Notes under the pieces: model-generated
What the model saw: the letters and a program-made list of their open reading frames with translations, nothing else
Database searches by the model: none
Told to the model about the DNA's origin: nothing
DNA from: Clostridium sp. UBA4108
GTDB lineage: Bacteria > Bacillota > Clostridia > Clostridiales > Clostridiaceae
Direction of reading: 5' to 3'
Assembly: GCA_002381695.1 (NCBI GenBank)
Contig: DFXM01000020.1
Location: 1 to 64,000 of the forward strand
DNA length: 64,000 bases
Program-made: the position numbers and the translations under genes
Shown here: in pieces, positions 7,782 through 16,140 of the stretch
How the letters are laid out: every line of letters starts with the position of its first letter
How positions within the stretch are numbered: the first letter of the stretch is position 1

Positions 7782-8321
7782 ATGTCAAGAATAGGAAGAC
7801 TTCCAATAGCTATACCAAGCGGTGTAACTGTTACAGTAACACCAGACAACATTGTTACAGTTAAAGGACCTAAGGGTGAATTAACTAGAACAATGGCAAA
7901 AGATATTAACATAGCTATAGAGGATAGCGCAGTGGTTGTAACAAGACCAAGCGACGTAAAAGAACATAGAGCTCTACATGGATTAACAAGAGCATTAATA
8001 AATAACATGGTAGTTGGAGTAACTGATGGTTTCTCTAAGACATTACAACTAGTTGGTGTTGGATACAGAGCAGCACTAAAAGGAAAAGGATTAGCTTTAA
8101 GCCTTGGATTTTCACATCCAGTAGAGGTAGAAGCTGTAGAAGGAATTACGTTTGAAACTCCTGATGCTAATACTATAATAGTTAAGGGTATAGACAAGGA
8201 ATTAGTTGGAGATATTGCAGCTGATATAAGAAGTTGGAGAAAACCTGAGCCTTATAAAGGAAAAGGTATTAAATACTCTAATGAAGTTATCAGACGTAAG
8301 GAAGGTAAGACTGGTAAGTAA
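7782..8321 (+). CDS. rplF: 50S ribosomal protein L6
   Basis: 179 residues, made of two related L6 domains. MSRIGRLPIAIPSGV opens the protein and KPEPYKGKGIKYSNEVIRRKEGKTGK closes it, both canonical. L6 sits near the GTPase-associated centre and the sarcin-ricin loop. The ATG follows CAGGAGGTG. It is followed by rplR after a 22-nt gap. Confidence 0.98.
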   Translation: MSRIGRLPIAIPSGVTVTVTPDNIVTVKGPKGELTRTMAKDINIAIEDSAVVVTRPSDVKEHRALHGLTRALINNMVVGVTDGFSKTLQLVGVGYRAALKGKGLALSLGFSHPVEVEAVEGITFETPDANTIIVKGIDKELVGDIAADIRSWRKPEPYKGKGIKYSNEVIRRKEGKTGK

Positions 8322-8343
8322 TAGATAGGAAGGAGTGAATTAC

Positions 8344-8706
8344 ATGTTCAACAAAGCTGATAGAAAGCTATCAAGAGAAAAACGTCACCTAAGAGTTCGT
8401 AAAAAAGTTCATGGAACAGCTGAAAGACCAAGATTAGCTGTATATAGAAGTGAAAAAAATATTTACGCTCAAATAATAGATGATGTAGCAGGAAGAACAT
8501 TAGTTTCAGCATCTAGTTTAGATAAAGACTTTGCTATCAAAGTTGGAAGTAATAAAGAAGCAGCTAAATTAGTTGGTGAAATGATAGCTAAAAAAGCTGT
8601 AGAAGCAGGAATTACTGAAGTAGTATTTGATAGAGGCGGATATATATATCACGGAAGAGTGCAAATGCTTGCTGATGGCGCAAGAGAAGCAGGGCTTCAA
8701 TTCTAA
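8344..8706 (+). CDS. rplR: 50S ribosomal protein L18
   Basis: 120 residues from ATG 8344, beginning MFNKADRKLSREKRHLRVR. A GTG three codons upstream (8335) directly abuts the AAGGAG and is too close to be used. L18 binds 5S rRNA with L5. The C-terminal FDRGGYIYHGRVQMLADGAREAGLQF is the usual ending. rpsE starts 17 nt downstream. Confidence 0.97.
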   Translation: MFNKADRKLSREKRHLRVRKKVHGTAERPRLAVYRSEKNIYAQIIDDVAGRTLVSASSLDKDFAIKVGSNKEAAKLVGEMIAKKAVEAGITEVVFDRGGYIYHGRVQMLADGAREAGLQF

Positions 8707-8723
8707 AAAAAGGAGGGAAATAC

Positions 8724-9221
8724 ATGAAAATAGATCCTAGCACACTTGATCTTAAGGAGAAAGTTGTACACATAAATAGAGTTGCTAAGGTTGTTAAAGG
8801 TGGTAGAAATTTCAGATTCAGTGCACTAGTTGTTGTTGGTGATGAGAACGGACACGTTGGTGTTGGAATGGGAAAATCTATTGAGATACCAGAGGCAATC
8901 AGAAAAGGCATTGAAGATGCTAAGAAAAATATCGTTAAAGTTGAGTTAGATGGAACAACAGTACCACATACAATAGATGGAAGATTTGGAACTGGAACAG
9001 TTCACATTATGCCAGCTGTAGAGGGTACAGGAGTTATCGCTGGAGGTCCAGCTAGAGCAGTTCTTGAATTAGCAGGATTAAAAGATGTTAGAGCTAAATC
9101 ATTAGGTTCTAATAATCCAAAGAACATGGTTAGCGCTACAATTAACGGATTATCAAGATTAAGAACAGCAGAGCAAGTTGCAAAACTTAGAGGCAAAACT
9201 GTTGAAGAAATTTTAGGATAG
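8724..9221 (+). CDS. rpsE: 30S ribosomal protein S5
   Basis: 165 residues. The double-stranded-RNA-binding-like N-terminal domain contains VVKGGRNFRFSALVVVGDE; GHVGVGMGKS follows. S5 affects decoding fidelity and, with S3 and S4, the mRNA entry tunnel. The C-terminal half has GGPARAVLELAGLKDVRAKSLG, also invariant. ATG follows AAAAGGAGGG. It is followed by rpmD. Confidence 0.98.
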   Translation: MKIDPSTLDLKEKVVHINRVAKVVKGGRNFRFSALVVVGDENGHVGVGMGKSIEIPEAIRKGIEDAKKNIVKVELDGTTVPHTIDGRFGTGTVHIMPAVEGTGVIAGGPARAVLELAGLKDVRAKSLGSNNPKNMVSATINGLSRLRTAEQVAKLRGKTVEEILG

Positions 9222-9234
9222 GAGGGGAATTACC

Positions 9235-9414
9235 TTGGCTAAAGTTAGAATAACACTTGTTAAGAGTATTATAGGTAGAAAGAAAGATCATATTGCTACA
9301 GTAGAGGCTCTTGGATTAAAGAAAATAGGAAAAACTGTTGAGCACGAGGCTACTCCTCAAATTAAAGGTATGATAAATAAAGTAAGTTATCTACTTCAGG
9401 TAGAAGAAGCTTAA
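9235..9414 (+). CDS. rpmD: 50S ribosomal protein L30
   Basis: 59 residues, starting with TTG at 9235, nine bases after the GGAGGGG element (9221-9227). Translation begins MAKVRITLVKSIIGRKKDHIAT, the standard L30 start, and ends YLLQVEEA. It is easily missed because it is short and lacks ATG. It fills the expected place between S5 and L15. L30 is a small 50S protein that some bacteria lack. Confidence 0.95.
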   Translation: MAKVRITLVKSIIGRKKDHIATVEALGLKKIGKTVEHEATPQIKGMINKVSYLLQVEEA

Positions 9415-9431
9415 TCTAAGGAGGTGTAAAT

Positions 9432-9872
9432 ATGAGACTTCATGAGTTAAGACCAGCAGAAGGAGCTAAAAAATCTCCTAAGAGAATCGGTAGAGGAGCT
9501 GGTTCAGGTTGGGGTAAAACAGCTGGAAAAGGTCAGAAAGGACAAAACTCAAGATCAGGTGGTGGAGTAAGACCTGGATTTGAGGGAGGTCAAATGCCTT
9601 TATACAGAAGATTACCTAAAAGAGGATTTACAAATATATTTGCTAAAGAATATACTTGTATCAATGTTGATAGATTGAACATATTTGAGAATGGAACAGA
9701 AGTTACACCAGAATTACTTCTTGAAACTAAAATGGTTAAGAAGTTAAATGATGGTATAAAAATTCTTGGAAATGGAAATATAGAGAAGCAATTAACTGTA
9801 AAAGCTAATAAGATTTCTAAAGCTGCAGCAGAGAAGATTGAAGCGGCAGGAGGAAAAGTTGAGGTGATATAG
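9432..9872 (+). CDS. rplO: 50S ribosomal protein L15
   Basis: 146 residues. The glycine-rich N-terminal extension GRGAGSGWGKTAGKGQKGQNSR that threads into 23S rRNA is intact, as is GFEGGQMPLYRRLPKRGF. L15 is a late-assembly 50S protein. ATG 9432 follows AAGGAGGTG. The stop codon directly abuts the secY ATG, and the secY ribosome binding site (GAGGTGAT) lies within the last codons of rplO, indicating coupling. Confidence 0.98.
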   Translation: MRLHELRPAEGAKKSPKRIGRGAGSGWGKTAGKGQKGQNSRSGGGVRPGFEGGQMPLYRRLPKRGFTNIFAKEYTCINVDRLNIFENGTEVTPELLLETKMVKKLNDGIKILGNGNIEKQLTVKANKISKAAAEKIEAAGGKVEVI

Positions 9873-11153
9873 ATGTTATCAACCCTACGAAATGCTTGGC
9901 GAGTTCCTGAGCTTAGGAAGAAAATGCTATTCACTCTATTAGTTGTAATAATCTTTAGAATGGGAATATATATTCCTGTACCTGGAGTAGATGTTAGTAA
10001 GTTAACTAATTTGACCTCTAATTCTGGATCATTACTTAATTTTTATGATATGATTTCAGGAGGAGCGTTTTCAAAGTTTAGTATTTTTGCATTATCGGTT
10101 CAACCATATATTAATGCATCAATAATTATTCAATTACTTACAGTAGCTATTCCATATCTTGAACAATTATCTAAAGAAGGTCAAGAGGGAAGAAAGAAGA
10201 TTCAAAATTACACTAAGTATGCAGCATTAGTTTTTGCTGTGATTCAAGCATACGCAATGTATGCATTAATAGCTGGATCAGGTGCAATAGCATCAGAAGG
10301 TAAAGCAGGACTATTATTGATAGTACTAACAATGGTAGCAGGTTCTAGCTTGTTAGTATGGATAGGAGAGCAAATTTCAGTTTATGGAATCGGAAATGGA
10401 GTATCAGTTATCATATTTGTTAATATAATATCTTCATTACCTACTACGGCTCTTCAAATAGCAGGACTTTTTGAACAAAATAGAGTAAGTCTAGTAGAGG
10501 TTATAATATTTATAACAGTAGCTATAGCGTTGTTACTAGCGGTAATTGCTACAAATTTAGCAGAAAGAAGAATACCAGTACAGTATGCTGGGAAAGCTGT
10601 AGGAAGAAAAGTTGTAAAAGGACAATCAACTCATATTCCTATAGGTTTTAACTCATCAGGAGTTATGGCTATAATATTTGGTATGTCAGTAATGGCAATG
10701 CCTGGAACTATAGCACAGATTTGGCCTACTTCTGCATTTGCAAAGTTTGTTACGCAAAGTCCATGGAGTATATTCAGATCTGGTTCTATGTTATATATTG
10801 TTTCATATTTTGCATTAATATTATTCTTTGCTTGGTTCTATACACTAATTACTTTCAAGCCGGAAGAAATGGCTGAAAATATGAATAAGTCATCAGGATT
10901 TATTCCAGGTATAAGACCAGGAGAAAAAACTGCAATATATCTAGAAAAAGTATTGACAAGAATAGCTATACTAGGTGGAACTTTTGCGGCTATTATAGCA
11001 GTAGCACCAATAGTAACGGAAGCGTTTAGCAACTTTAAAGGAATCCAATTTGGTGGAACTACATTACTAATAATGGTTGGAGTATCTGTGGATACAATGA
11101 AACAGTTAGAATCACAACTAGTGATGAGACATTATCAAGGGTTCCTTAAGTAA
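9873..11153 (+). CDS. secY: preprotein translocase subunit SecY
   Basis: 426 residues with about ten hydrophobic membrane segments. SecY forms the protein-conducting channel in the cytoplasmic membrane with SecE and SecG and works with the SecA motor. Conserved elements include FRMGIYIPVPGVD at the N-terminus, QPYINASIIIQLL in TM2, and the cytoplasmic loop ERRIPVQYAGK. The last segments contain GIRPGEKTAIYLEKVLTRIA. It is in its usual place between rplO and adk. Confidence 0.98.
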   Translation: MLSTLRNAWRVPELRKKMLFTLLVVIIFRMGIYIPVPGVDVSKLTNLTSNSGSLLNFYDMISGGAFSKFSIFALSVQPYINASIIIQLLTVAIPYLEQLSKEGQEGRKKIQNYTKYAALVFAVIQAYAMYALIAGSGAIASEGKAGLLLIVLTMVAGSSLLVWIGEQISVYGIGNGVSVIIFVNIISSLPTTALQIAGLFEQNRVSLVEVIIFITVAIALLLAVIATNLAERRIPVQYAGKAVGRKVVKGQSTHIPIGFNSSGVMAIIFGMSVMAMPGTIAQIWPTSAFAKFVTQSPWSIFRSGSMLYIVSYFALILFFAWFYTLITFKPEEMAENMNKSSGFIPGIRPGEKTAIYLEKVLTRIAILGGTFAAIIAVAPIVTEAFSNFKGIQFGGTTLLIMVGVSVDTMKQLESQLVMRHYQGFLK

Positions 11154-11179
11154 ATAAAAAGATTTTGGAGTTGATGCTA

Positions 11180-11842
11180 GTGAAGATTATTTTATTAGGT
11201 CCTCCGGGAGCCGGAAAAGGAACGCAAGCAAAATCAATAAGTAATAAGTACTCTATACCGCATATATCCACAGGGGACATATTTAGGAAAAATATTTCTG
11301 AAAAAACAGTCCTAGGAATCGAAGCTAAGAAATATATCGATAAAGGGCATTTAGTACCTGATGAATTAACCATAGATATCATTAAGGATAGATTAAAACA
11401 GGATGATTGTAAAAAGGGTTTCTTATTAGATGGCTATCCGAGAACTGTAAATCAAGCCGAAGCCTTAGAAGTTATGTTAAATGAACAAGGAGTTAAACTT
11501 GATACAGCTTTATTAATAAAGGTTCCAAAAGAGTATATAATAGATAGAATGACAGGTAGAAGAGTATGTACTACTTGTGGAGCTAGTTATCACATAAAAT
11601 ATAATCCTACTAAAAATGGTAACAAATGTGACATTTGTGGTAGCGATGTAATACAGAGAGCTGATGATAATGAGGCTACTGTAAGTGAGAGATTAGATAT
11701 ATATGATGCTCAAACTCAACCACTGATAGATTATTACAATAGTAAAAATTTATTATCAGAAGTTGATGGAACTAAAGCTATTAATGATGTTTTTAAGAAT
11801 GTCTGTGGTATCTTAGGAGCGATAAATAGTGATAATAATTAA
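11180..11842 (+). CDS. adk: adenylate kinase, zinc-LID type
   Basis: 220 residues from GTG 11180, giving MKIILLGPPGAGKGTQAKSI; earlier in-frame TTG and ATG codons lie in or too near the GGAG element. The enzyme interconverts ATP + AMP and two ADP. The P-loop is GPPGAGKGT, and DGYPRTVNQAEAL is the AMP-binding motif. The LID contains a four-cysteine zinc knuckle (CTTC and CDIC), common in Gram-positive adenylate kinases. Its last 14 nt overlap map. Confidence 0.97.
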   Translation: MKIILLGPPGAGKGTQAKSISNKYSIPHISTGDIFRKNISEKTVLGIEAKKYIDKGHLVPDELTIDIIKDRLKQDDCKKGFLLDGYPRTVNQAEALEVMLNEQGVKLDTALLIKVPKEYIIDRMTGRRVCTTCGASYHIKYNPTKNGNKCDICGSDVIQRADDNEATVSERLDIYDAQTQPLIDYYNSKNLLSEVDGTKAINDVFKNVCGILGAINSDNN

Positions 11843-12575
11843 GAACAATATGGAAATTGAGTATATGAAGAGTGCAGGTAGAGTTGTTGCGGAAACCCTT
11901 GCAATGATTGAAAAGGTAATAAAACCTGGAATAACTACCGCAGAACTTGATAAACTTGCTGAAGAGTTTATATCAACACATGGTTCGAAACCATCGTTTA
12001 AAGGATATGGTGGTTTTCCGGCTTCCATATGCACATCAGTAAACGATGTTGTAATACATGGAATACCTAGCAATATGGTATTACAGGATGGAGATATTAT
12101 TAGTGTTGATTGTGGAGCTATACTTAATGGTTATCATGGAGATGCTGCACGAACTTTTCCAGTAGGAAATATATCTAAGGAAGCACAACAGCTAATAGAT
12201 GTCACAAAAGAATCTTTCTTTAAAGGCATTGAAAAAGCGGTAGTAGGGAATAGACTTACTGATATATCAGCATCTGTACAAAAACATGCTGAAAGGTTTG
12301 GATATTCTGTGGTTAGGGATTTTGTTGGACACGGCATAGGAACTTCTATGCATGAAGATCCCCAAATTCCTAATTACGGCACTGCTGGTAAAGGACCGAA
12401 GTTAGTTCATGGTATGGTGCTCGCCATTGAACCTATGATAAATATGGGAACTTGTAAGGTGAATACTAAACCAGATGGGTGGACTGTGATTACTAGTGAT
12501 GGAAAGTTATCTGCTCACTATGAGAATACAGTTGCTATAACTAATAATGGACCCCTAATACTGACTTTGATCTAA
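11829..12575 (+). CDS. map: type I methionine aminopeptidase
   Basis: 248 residues, GTG start overlapping adk, with AGGAGC about 8 nt upstream. It removes the initiator methionine from nascent proteins. Metal-binding residues of the pita-bread fold are seen in ISVDCGA and HGDAARTF (two Asp), GHGIGTSMHEDP (His), AIEPM (Glu) and the C-terminal AHYENTVAI (Glu). No N-terminal zinc-finger extension is present. It lies in the common clostridial order adk-map-KOW protein-infA. Confidence 0.97.
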   Translation: MIIIKNNMEIEYMKSAGRVVAETLAMIEKVIKPGITTAELDKLAEEFISTHGSKPSFKGYGGFPASICTSVNDVVIHGIPSNMVLQDGDIISVDCGAILNGYHGDAARTFPVGNISKEAQQLIDVTKESFFKGIEKAVVGNRLTDISASVQKHAERFGYSVVRDFVGHGIGTSMHEDPQIPNYGTAGKGPKLVHGMVLAIEPMINMGTCKVNTKPDGWTVITSDGKLSAHYENTVAITNNGPLILTLI

Positions 12576-12588
12576 CGAGGTGACTTGA

Positions 12589-12858
12589 GTGGATGATAAC
12601 AACCTTTTAGGAAAGGTAGTACATTCTAAATCAGGCAGAGATAAAGATAGAATTTTTATCATTGTCGGAGTGATTGACGCTAATTACGTCTATATTTCAG
12701 ATGGAGACCTTAGAAAAATTGAAAAGCCAAAGAAGAAGAGAATTAAACATTTAGTTTTCAACGATATTATGGCTGAAGAAATTAGAGAACTAATTATAAA
12801 TGAAAAAACAGTTAGTAATTCTAAAATAAGAAAATTTTTGCAGGTTCAGGATATATAA
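12589..12858 (+). CDS. KOW-domain RNA-binding protein (L14e/L24-like)
   Basis: 89 residues, GTG start after GAGGTGAC. LLGKVVHSKSGRDKDRIFIIVGVID resembles the KOW/SH3-like fold found in eukaryal L14e and bacterial L24. A basic patch KPKKKRIKHL follows. Proteins of this kind lie between map and infA in many clostridia. A ribosome-associated or rRNA-binding role is likely but not shown here. It is too short and too divergent to be a second L24. Confidence 0.85.
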   Translation: MDDNNLLGKVVHSKSGRDKDRIFIIVGVIDANYVYISDGDLRKIEKPKKKRIKHLVFNDIMAEEIRELIINEKTVSNSKIRKFLQVQDI

Positions 12859-12879
12859 TTGAGGAGGTTTGATTACCTT

Positions 12880-13098
12880 ATGTCAAAAGATGATATAATT
12901 GAAATGCAAGGTGTTGTACTAGAAACACTACCTAATGCTATGTTTCAAGTTGAATTAGAAAGTGGGCATAAAATATTAGCTCATATTTCAGGAAAATTAA
13001 GAATGAATTTTATTAGAATATTACCAGGCGATAAGGTTACGGTAGAGCTTTCTCCATATGATTTGACGCGTGGGAGAATAACTTGGAGAGATAAATAA
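12880..13098 (+). CDS. infA: translation initiation factor IF-1
   Basis: 72 residues from ATG 12880, the standard length, starting MSKDDIIEMQGVV. The frame is open back to 12859, but GAGGAGG lies between, which fixes the ATG. IF-1 is a single OB-fold protein that blocks the 30S A site during initiation. RGRITWRDK at the C-terminus is typical. rpmJ follows after 12 nt. Confidence 0.97.
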   Translation: MSKDDIIEMQGVVLETLPNAMFQVELESGHKILAHISGKLRMNFIRILPGDKVTVELSPYDLTRGRITWRDK

Positions 13099-13110
13099 GG
13101 AGGGTTAGCT

Positions 13111-13224
13111 ATGAAAGTAAGACCATCAGTTAAACCTATATGTGAAAAATGTAAAATTATAAAAAGAAAAGGAAGAGTAATGGTTATCTGTGAAAATCCT
13201 AAACATAAACAAAAACAAGGCTAA
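13111..13224 (+). CDS. rpmJ: 50S ribosomal protein L36, zinc type
   Basis: 37 residues starting MKVRPSVKPICEKCK after AAGGAGGG. Cys11, Cys14, Cys27 and His32 form the C-X2-C-X12-C-X4-H zinc ribbon of the C+ form. It is one of the smallest ribosomal proteins and is missed by length-limited ORF calls. It occupies the usual place between infA and rpsM. Confidence 0.97.
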   Translation: MKVRPSVKPICEKCKIIKRKGRVMVICENPKHKQKQG

Positions 13225-13265
13225 TAAATAAGTAAGTAGAAGTACTTAGGAGGTGTAAGTCGTAG

Positions 13266-13634
13266 ATGGCAAGAATAGCAGGTATTGACCTACCAAAAGA
13301 GAAAAGAGTAGAGATAGGTCTAACTTATATATTTGGTATAGGATTACCAAAATCACATGAGATACTTGAAGCTACAGGAATAAATCCAGATACAAGAATT
13401 AAGGATTTAACTGAAGATGAAGTAAACGCATTAAGAGATTATATAAATAAATCTTTATTAGTTGAAGGTGATTTAAGAAGAAAAGTTGCTTTAGACATAA
13501 AGAGATTAAAGGAAGTTGGATGCTACAGAGGCATGAGACATAGAAGAGGACTTCCAGTTAGAGGTCAAAAGACTAAAACTAACGCAAGAACAAGAAAAGG
13601 CCCTAAAAAGACAATTGCGGGTAAGAAGAAATAG
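13266..13634 (+). CDS. rpsM: 30S ribosomal protein S13
   Basis: 122 residues. MARIAGIDLPKEKRVEIGL is the universal N-terminus and the C-terminal RHRRGLPVRGQKTKTNARTRKGP contacts P-site tRNA and bridge B1. ATG 13266 follows TTAGGAGGTG with 10-nt spacing. It opens the alpha block (S13-S11-S4-RpoA-L17). Confidence 0.98.
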   Translation: MARIAGIDLPKEKRVEIGLTYIFGIGLPKSHEILEATGINPDTRIKDLTEDEVNALRDYINKSLLVEGDLRRKVALDIKRLKEVGCYRGMRHRRGLPVRGQKTKTNARTRKGPKKTIAGKKK

Positions 13635-13649
13635 TAAGGAGGGAATAGA

Positions 13650-14042
13650 ATGGCTAAGAATGTTAAAAGAAGTAGAAGAAAAAAAGAGAGAAAAAATGTT
13701 GAGCACGGAGCTGCACATATTAAATCTACTTTCAACAACTCCATCGTTACACTTACTGATGCAGTAGGAAATGCATTGTCATGGGCTAGTGCTGGTGGAT
13801 TAGGATTTAGAGGATCAAGAAAGAGTACTCCATTTGCAGCTCAAATGGCAGCTGAAACAGCAGCTAAAGCAGCAATGGAACATGGATTAAAGAGTGTTGA
13901 GGTTTACGTAAAAGGACCAGGAGCAGGAAGAGAAGCAGCTATAAGATCTCTTCAAGCAGCTGGATTAGAAGTTACGCTAATTAAAGACGTAACTCCAATT
14001 CCACACAATGGATGTAGACCACCAAAAAGAAGAAGAGTTTAA
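13650..14042 (+). CDS. rpsK: 30S ribosomal protein S11
   Basis: 130 residues. The motifs AHIKSTFNNSIVTLTD and SWASAGGLGFRGSRKSTPFAAQ are invariant, as is the C-terminal PHNGCRPPKRRRV. S11 shapes the platform of the 30S subunit near the E site and Shine-Dalgarno duplex. ATG follows AAGGAGGG. It sits between rpsM and rpsD with short spacers. Confidence 0.98.
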   Translation: MAKNVKRSRRKKERKNVEHGAAHIKSTFNNSIVTLTDAVGNALSWASAGGLGFRGSRKSTPFAAQMAAETAAKAAMEHGLKSVEVYVKGPGAGREAAIRSLQAAGLEVTLIKDVTPIPHNGCRPPKRRRV

Positions 14043-14062
14043 TCAACAGGAGGTGTAAATTA

Positions 14063-14683
14063 ATGGCAAGATATACTGAAGCTACTTGCAGGCTTTGTAG
14101 AAGAGAAGGCCTAAAGCTTAACCTTAAAGGTGATAGATGCTTTACTGAAAAGTGCGCATTCGCTAGAAGAGGTTATGCACCAGGTCAACATGGTCAAAGC
14201 AGAAAGAAAATGTCAAACTATGGAATGCAATTAAGAGAAAAGCAAAAAGCTAAGAGAATATATGGAGTACTTGAAGGTCAATTCAGAAAGTACTATGAGA
14301 AAGCTGAAAAACAAAGAGGTATAACAGGTGAAAACCTATTAAGATTCCTTGAAATAAGATTAGATAACGTTGTATATAGATTAGGTTACGGAAATTCAAG
14401 AACTGAAGCTAGACAATTAGTTAATCACGGACATTTCTTAGTAAATGGTAAAAAAGTGGATATAGCTTCTTATAGTGTTAAAGCTGGAGATGTTATTTCT
14501 GTAAGAGATAAGAGTAGAGCTTCTGAAAAGTTCAAAGTATTTGCTGAAAACGCAAAAACTTTACCAAACTGGTTATCAGGGGATGTTGCAACATTCGAAG
14601 GAAAAGTTGTATCAATACCAACTAGAGAAGACATAGACGTTCCTGTAAATGAAACACTAATCGTTGAGTTATACAGTAAATAG
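14063..14683 (+). CDS. rpsD: 30S ribosomal protein S4, four-cysteine form
   Basis: 206 residues. Cys9, Cys12, Cys26 and Cys31 near the N-terminus (CRLC and CFTEKC) form a zinc-type cluster as in thermophilic Bacillus S4. The S4 RNA-binding domain (LDNVVYRLGYGNSRTEARQLVNHGHFLVNG) follows around residue 95. S4 starts 30S assembly and is an autoregulator in several bacteria. Here rpsD lies inside the alpha block, unlike B. subtilis where it stands alone. Confidence 0.98.
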   Translation: MARYTEATCRLCRREGLKLNLKGDRCFTEKCAFARRGYAPGQHGQSRKKMSNYGMQLREKQKAKRIYGVLEGQFRKYYEKAEKQRGITGENLLRFLEIRLDNVVYRLGYGNSRTEARQLVNHGHFLVNGKKVDIASYSVKAGDVISVRDKSRASEKFKVFAENAKTLPNWLSGDVATFEGKVVSIPTREDIDVPVNETLIVELYSK

Positions 14684-14746
14684 TCAATAGCGTAATCAGT
14701 TGCCCTCAATATAAAAAAACCACTAAATTTAGAAGGAGGGTTATAT

Positions 14747-15694
14747 ATGTTAGAAATAGAAAAGCCGAAAATAGAATGTGTTGAGACCGCTGAAAATGGT
14801 ACATATGGCAAATTTGTTGTTGAACCATTAGAAAGAGGTTATGGTATAACTTTAGGTAATGCTCTAAGAAGGATTCTTCTTTCTTCATTACCCGGAGTTG
14901 CTGCTAATTCCATTAAAATTGATGGTGTACTACATGAATTTTCAACTATACATGGAGTAAAAGAAGACGTTGCAGAGTTAATTCTTAACATAAAAGGATT
15001 AGCACTAAAAATGAACGGTGAGGGTCCAAGAACAATTTATATTGATGCTGAGGGTCCAGGAGAAATCACAGGTGAAGACATCAAGACTGATGGAGATATA
15101 GAAGTTGTTAATAAAGATATTCATATAGCTACCTTAGATGATGGTGGAAAATTATATATGGAAATTAATGTTAACAAAGGTAGAGGATATGTATCACAGA
15201 ACAAAAACAAAACTGATGATAAACCGATATCAACTATACCTGTTGACTCAATATATACACCTGTAAAAAGAGTAAACTTTAATGTTGAAAATACAAGGGT
15301 AGGACAAATAACAGATTATGATAAATTAACTATAGAAATTTGGACTAATGGAACAATTAGACCAGATGAAGCTATAGGGTTATCAGCGAAAATACTTATC
15401 GAGCACTTTAAGCTATTTATGACATTAACTGATCATGCAGATAATGTTGAAATAATGGTTGAAAAAGAAGAAGATAAGAAAGAAAAAGTTCTTGAAATGA
15501 CTATAGAAGAACTTGATTTATCTGTTAGAAGCTTTAATTGCTTAAAGAGAGCTGGAATAAATACAGTTCAGGAATTAACAGAGAGATCTATGGATGATAT
15601 GATGAAAGTAAGAAACTTAGGAAAGAAATCTCTTGAGGAAGTAGAACAAAAACTTCAAGGCTTAGAATTATCTTTCAAACCTAGCGAAGAGTAA
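14747..15694 (+). CDS. rpoA: RNA polymerase alpha subunit
   Basis: 315 residues. The N-terminal dimerisation domain includes FVVEPLERGYGITLGNALRRILLSSLPG. The C-terminal DNA/activator-binding domain begins near residue 245 with LDLSVRSFNCLKRAGINTVQELTE and has RNLGKKSLEEV. The two are joined by an acidic, lysine-rich linker. ATG follows AGAAGGAGGG. A 63-nt gap separates it from rpsD, without a recognisable promoter. Confidence 0.98.
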   Translation: MLEIEKPKIECVETAENGTYGKFVVEPLERGYGITLGNALRRILLSSLPGVAANSIKIDGVLHEFSTIHGVKEDVAELILNIKGLALKMNGEGPRTIYIDAEGPGEITGEDIKTDGDIEVVNKDIHIATLDDGGKLYMEINVNKGRGYVSQNKNKTDDKPISTIPVDSIYTPVKRVNFNVENTRVGQITDYDKLTIEIWTNGTIRPDEAIGLSAKILIEHFKLFMTLTDHADNVEIMVEKEEDKKEKVLEMTIEELDLSVRSFNCLKRAGINTVQELTERSMDDMMKVRNLGKKSLEEVEQKLQGLELSFKPSEE

Positions 15695-15708
15695 GGAGGT
15701 ATAGACAC

Positions 15709-16050
15709 ATGGCACAGCAACGTAAGTTAGGACGTCCAACTGACCAAAGAATAGCAATGCTTAGAAATCTTACAACTAGTTTTTTAAAGCATGGTAAAAT
15801 AGAAACTACTGAAACTAGAGCTAAAGAAACTAAAAGATTAGCTGAGAAGATGATAACTCTAGCAAAAAGAGGAGATCTTCATGCTAGAAGACAAGTGCTT
15901 GCATTTGTAACTGAAGAAGAAGTTGTTAAAAACTTATTTGATAACGTAGCTCCAAAATACGCTGAGAGAAATGGTGGATACACTAGAATTATTAAAGTGG
16001 GCCCAAGAAGAGGCGATGGAGCAGAAGTTGTTGTATTAGAATTAGTATAG
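15709..16050 (+). CDS. rplQ: 50S ribosomal protein L17
   Basis: 113 residues. RKLGRPTDQRIAMLRNLTTSFLKHGKIETTETRAKE is the standard bacterial L17 core, and the C-terminal half ends RRGDGAEVVVLELV. L17 is a 50S protein near the tunnel exit. ATG follows AAGGAGGT. It is the last gene of the ribosomal supercluster; a terminator hairpin begins eight bases after the stop. Confidence 0.98.
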   Translation: MAQQRKLGRPTDQRIAMLRNLTTSFLKHGKIETTETRAKETKRLAEKMITLAKRGDLHARRQVLAFVTEEEVVKNLFDNVAPKYAERNGGYTRIIKVGPRRGDGAEVVVLELV

Positions 16051-16058
16051 TAATTTCA

Positions 16059-16093
16059 GGGGATTAAGTATGCCTAGCTTAGTCCCCATTTTA
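16059..16093 (+). terminator. terminator after rplQ
   Basis: GGGGATTAAG (16059-16068) pairs with CTTAGTCCCC (16078-16087), with one G-U pair, followed by ATTTTATT. It marks the end of the alpha block. Some readthrough into ecfA1, 47 nt downstream, is likely because no strong promoter is visible between them. Confidence 0.85.
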
Positions 16094-16140
16094 TTATAGA
16101 TATAAATTGTTTAAAAATTCACTCTCTACGGAGGTGCAAA

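Noticed and set aside
7760..8197. 145-residue minus-strand ORF
   Set aside because: Antisense to rplF, with no start-site support.
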